Position numbers and translations under genes: made by a program. Positions 63,250-64,000 of a stretch of 64,000 bases of DNA are shown piece by piece (the first letter of the stretch is position 1; every line of letters starts with the position of its first letter). This DNA is from Aliarcobacter trophiarum LMG 25534 (GTDB taxonomy: Bacteria > Campylobacterota > Campylobacteria > Campylobacterales > Arcobacteraceae). The DNA lies in the NCBI RefSeq assembly GCF_003355515.1, contig NZ_CP031367.1, positions 372,001 to 436,000 of the forward strand, read 5' to 3'. Under the pieces are notes generated by a model. It did not search any database, had not been told where the DNA came from, and saw only the letters and a list, made by a program, of their open reading frames with translations.

Positions 63250-63510
63250 ATGGCATTACCATTTATAGCTGGTTTAGCACTAGGAGCCTTAGGAGTTATT
63301 GCTTATAAAAATAGAGATACTCTAAAACAAAAAAGTGAAAATATTTTTAAAGAGGCAAAACAAAAAGGTGAGATTTTAAAAAAAGATATTGAAACAAAAA
63401 TTTCAAAAACAAAAGAGAGATTTGAAAAGAAAGAGGTTGTAGAAAAGCCAAAAACTACAAAAAGAACATATACAAAAAAAGCAAAAGCTGAAGATGGGGT
63501 AAGTAAATGA
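63250..63510 (+). CDS. small membrane protein with GxxxG helix and basic coiled tail
   Basis: An 86-residue protein. A membrane helix at 3-18 carries the small-residue pattern AGLALGALG. A Lys/Glu-rich amphipathic helix (about 22-62) follows, then a Lys/Thr/Pro tail. The layout resembles YtxH or DUF5132 proteins, which have no defined function. Packing with the Gly-rich helices of its neighbours is plausible. A GGAG site precedes the ATG, and the stop overlaps the next gene by 4 bases. Confidence 0.6.
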   Translation: MALPFIAGLALGALGVIAYKNRDTLKQKSENIFKEAKQKGEILKKDIETKISKTKERFEKKEVVEKPKTTKRTYTKKAKAEDGVSK

Positions 63511-63851
63511 AAACTTTAAATACAGGAATGCCTAGAAGTGTTTTAGGTCATGTAGTTAGTGGTGCTATTGCTAGTGCTGTTATTAGTGGAGCAATAAATT
63601 ATAAAAAATATAAGAATGGTGAATTAAAAAGTTGTGAAGCTATAAAAGATACAACAAAAAAGGCAACACAAGGAGCTATTGTAACAGGAAGTGCAATTGC
63701 AACAACAAATTATATTGGTGAGGGAAACTATTTAAGAGCAATAACATCTGCAACTATTGGAGTAGCTGGAGTTTATGCACTTGAAATAATAGAAGAGAAA
63801 TTGGAACAAAAGTATTTAACAAACCAAAACCTACAACTAGAGGAGATTTAA
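63507..63851 (+). CDS. Gly/Ala-rich membrane protein of MamC-like layout
   Basis: A 114-residue protein with a first hydrophobic segment at about 12-30 (GHVVSGAIASAVISGAI), a basic loop, then EAIKDTTKKATQGAIVTGSAIA and a second hydrophobic region to about 95, ending in a Glu-rich tail. The spacing of the helix, the K-rich loop and the EA-x2-DT-x-K-x-A block is like the magnetosome protein MamC. That resemblance is by eye only. It starts inside the previous gene (ATGA overlap) and is followed one base later by the Asn/Gln-rich gene. Confidence 0.55.
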   Translation: MKTLNTGMPRSVLGHVVSGAIASAVISGAINYKKYKNGELKSCEAIKDTTKKATQGAIVTGSAIATTNYIGEGNYLRAITSATIGVAGVYALEIIEEKLEQKYLTNQNLQLEEI

Positions 63852-63852
63852 A

Positions 63853-64000
63853 ATGGCTAAAAATAATCAAAATTTTAATCAATATAATACAGATATAAAT
63901 AGTACAAGAAATAATCAACAAAGTGGATTAAATATCAACCAAAACCCATATATAAATAGTAGTATCAACCAAAATTTTCTAGGACAAAATCCAAATAATC
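63853..64000 (+). CDS. Asn/Gln-rich protein, N-terminal part
   Basis: Begins MAKNNQNFNQYNTD with AGGAG just before the ATG, and runs off the right edge after 49 codons. Of these 49 residues 17 are Asn and 7 are Gln, with no hydrophobic segment, so the N-terminus is a disordered prion-like stretch. It is the seventh gene of a tight operon and may continue into a folded domain outside the window. Its function is unknown. Confidence 0.6.
   Translation, partial: MAKNNQNFNQYNTDINSTRNNQQSGLNINQNPYINSSINQNFLGQNPNN

Overview
The window is a strongly AT-rich chromosomal segment from a member of the Campylobacterota, most likely Arcobacter/Aliarcobacter. The best evidence is gene order. birA-parA-parB-atpF'-atpF-atpH-atpA-atpG-atpD-atpC-exbB-exbD-tolA-tolB-pal-cpoB-slyD-fabD-mtnN is the arrangement known from Campylobacter jejuni. 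Further support comes from catalase followed by an ankyrin protein, a CiaB-like protein, a Mn-dependent pyrophosphatase and several Cache/PAS signalling proteins. I see no insertion sequence, prophage, CRISPR array or rRNA. No stretch longer than about 240 bases lacks a gene.

Layout. 1-176: start of a leftward AEC permease. 245-15260: one long rightward block covering chromosome partitioning, ATP synthase, the Tol-Pal envelope machine, SlyD, FabD and MTA/SAH nucleosidase. 15321-24606: metabolism and stress, with aspartase, a half-length asparaginase, pyrophosphatase, an MscS channel, an AraC regulator, a 2-isopropylmalate synthase behind a Leu-rich leader peptide, superoxide dismutase, DoxX and a ureohydrolase. 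24755-34352: a diguanylate cyclase, a methyltransferase, YbaK, a DMT permease, a beta-barrel protein, a truncated hemoglobin and a split letA plus seven-domain letB lipid-transport operon. 34441-43275: catalase and its ankyrin partner, the CiaB-like metalloprotease, HtpG behind a CIRCE-like operator, a DUF4197 protein, a DedA protein and the helicase DbpA. 43329-51865: c-di-GMP and histidine-kinase signalling genes mixed with FieF, PdxH and an FMN reductase. 51877-52150: tRNA genes Phe, Tyr and Gln, all leftward. 52222-58904: a leftward block with an uncharacterised lipoprotein/DUF3142-like pair, a UvrD-type helicase and an HD protein. 59017-60504: a GNAT acetyltransferase and ZnuA.

The most interesting part is the right end. 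A Fur-family regulator, probably Zur-like, diverges from znuA across two related palindromes. It heads a very tight rightward operon: nhaA, an HMA2-like small protein, a ferritin-like protein with a C-terminal membrane anchor, a small membrane protein with a charged tail, a small Gly/Ala-rich protein of MamC-like layout, and an Asn/Gln-rich protein cut by the window edge. Together these look like a membrane-bound metal-handling or metal-storage module, comparable in concept to ferrosome or magnetosome gene sets. That assignment is inference; the P-type ATPase expected in such a system would lie beyond the window.

Regulation visible in the sequence: a CIRCE-like site before htpG, a leader peptide with Leu codons before leuA, a palindrome over the doxX -35 region, paired metal-regulator boxes at znuA/fur, and many symmetric terminators shared by convergent genes.
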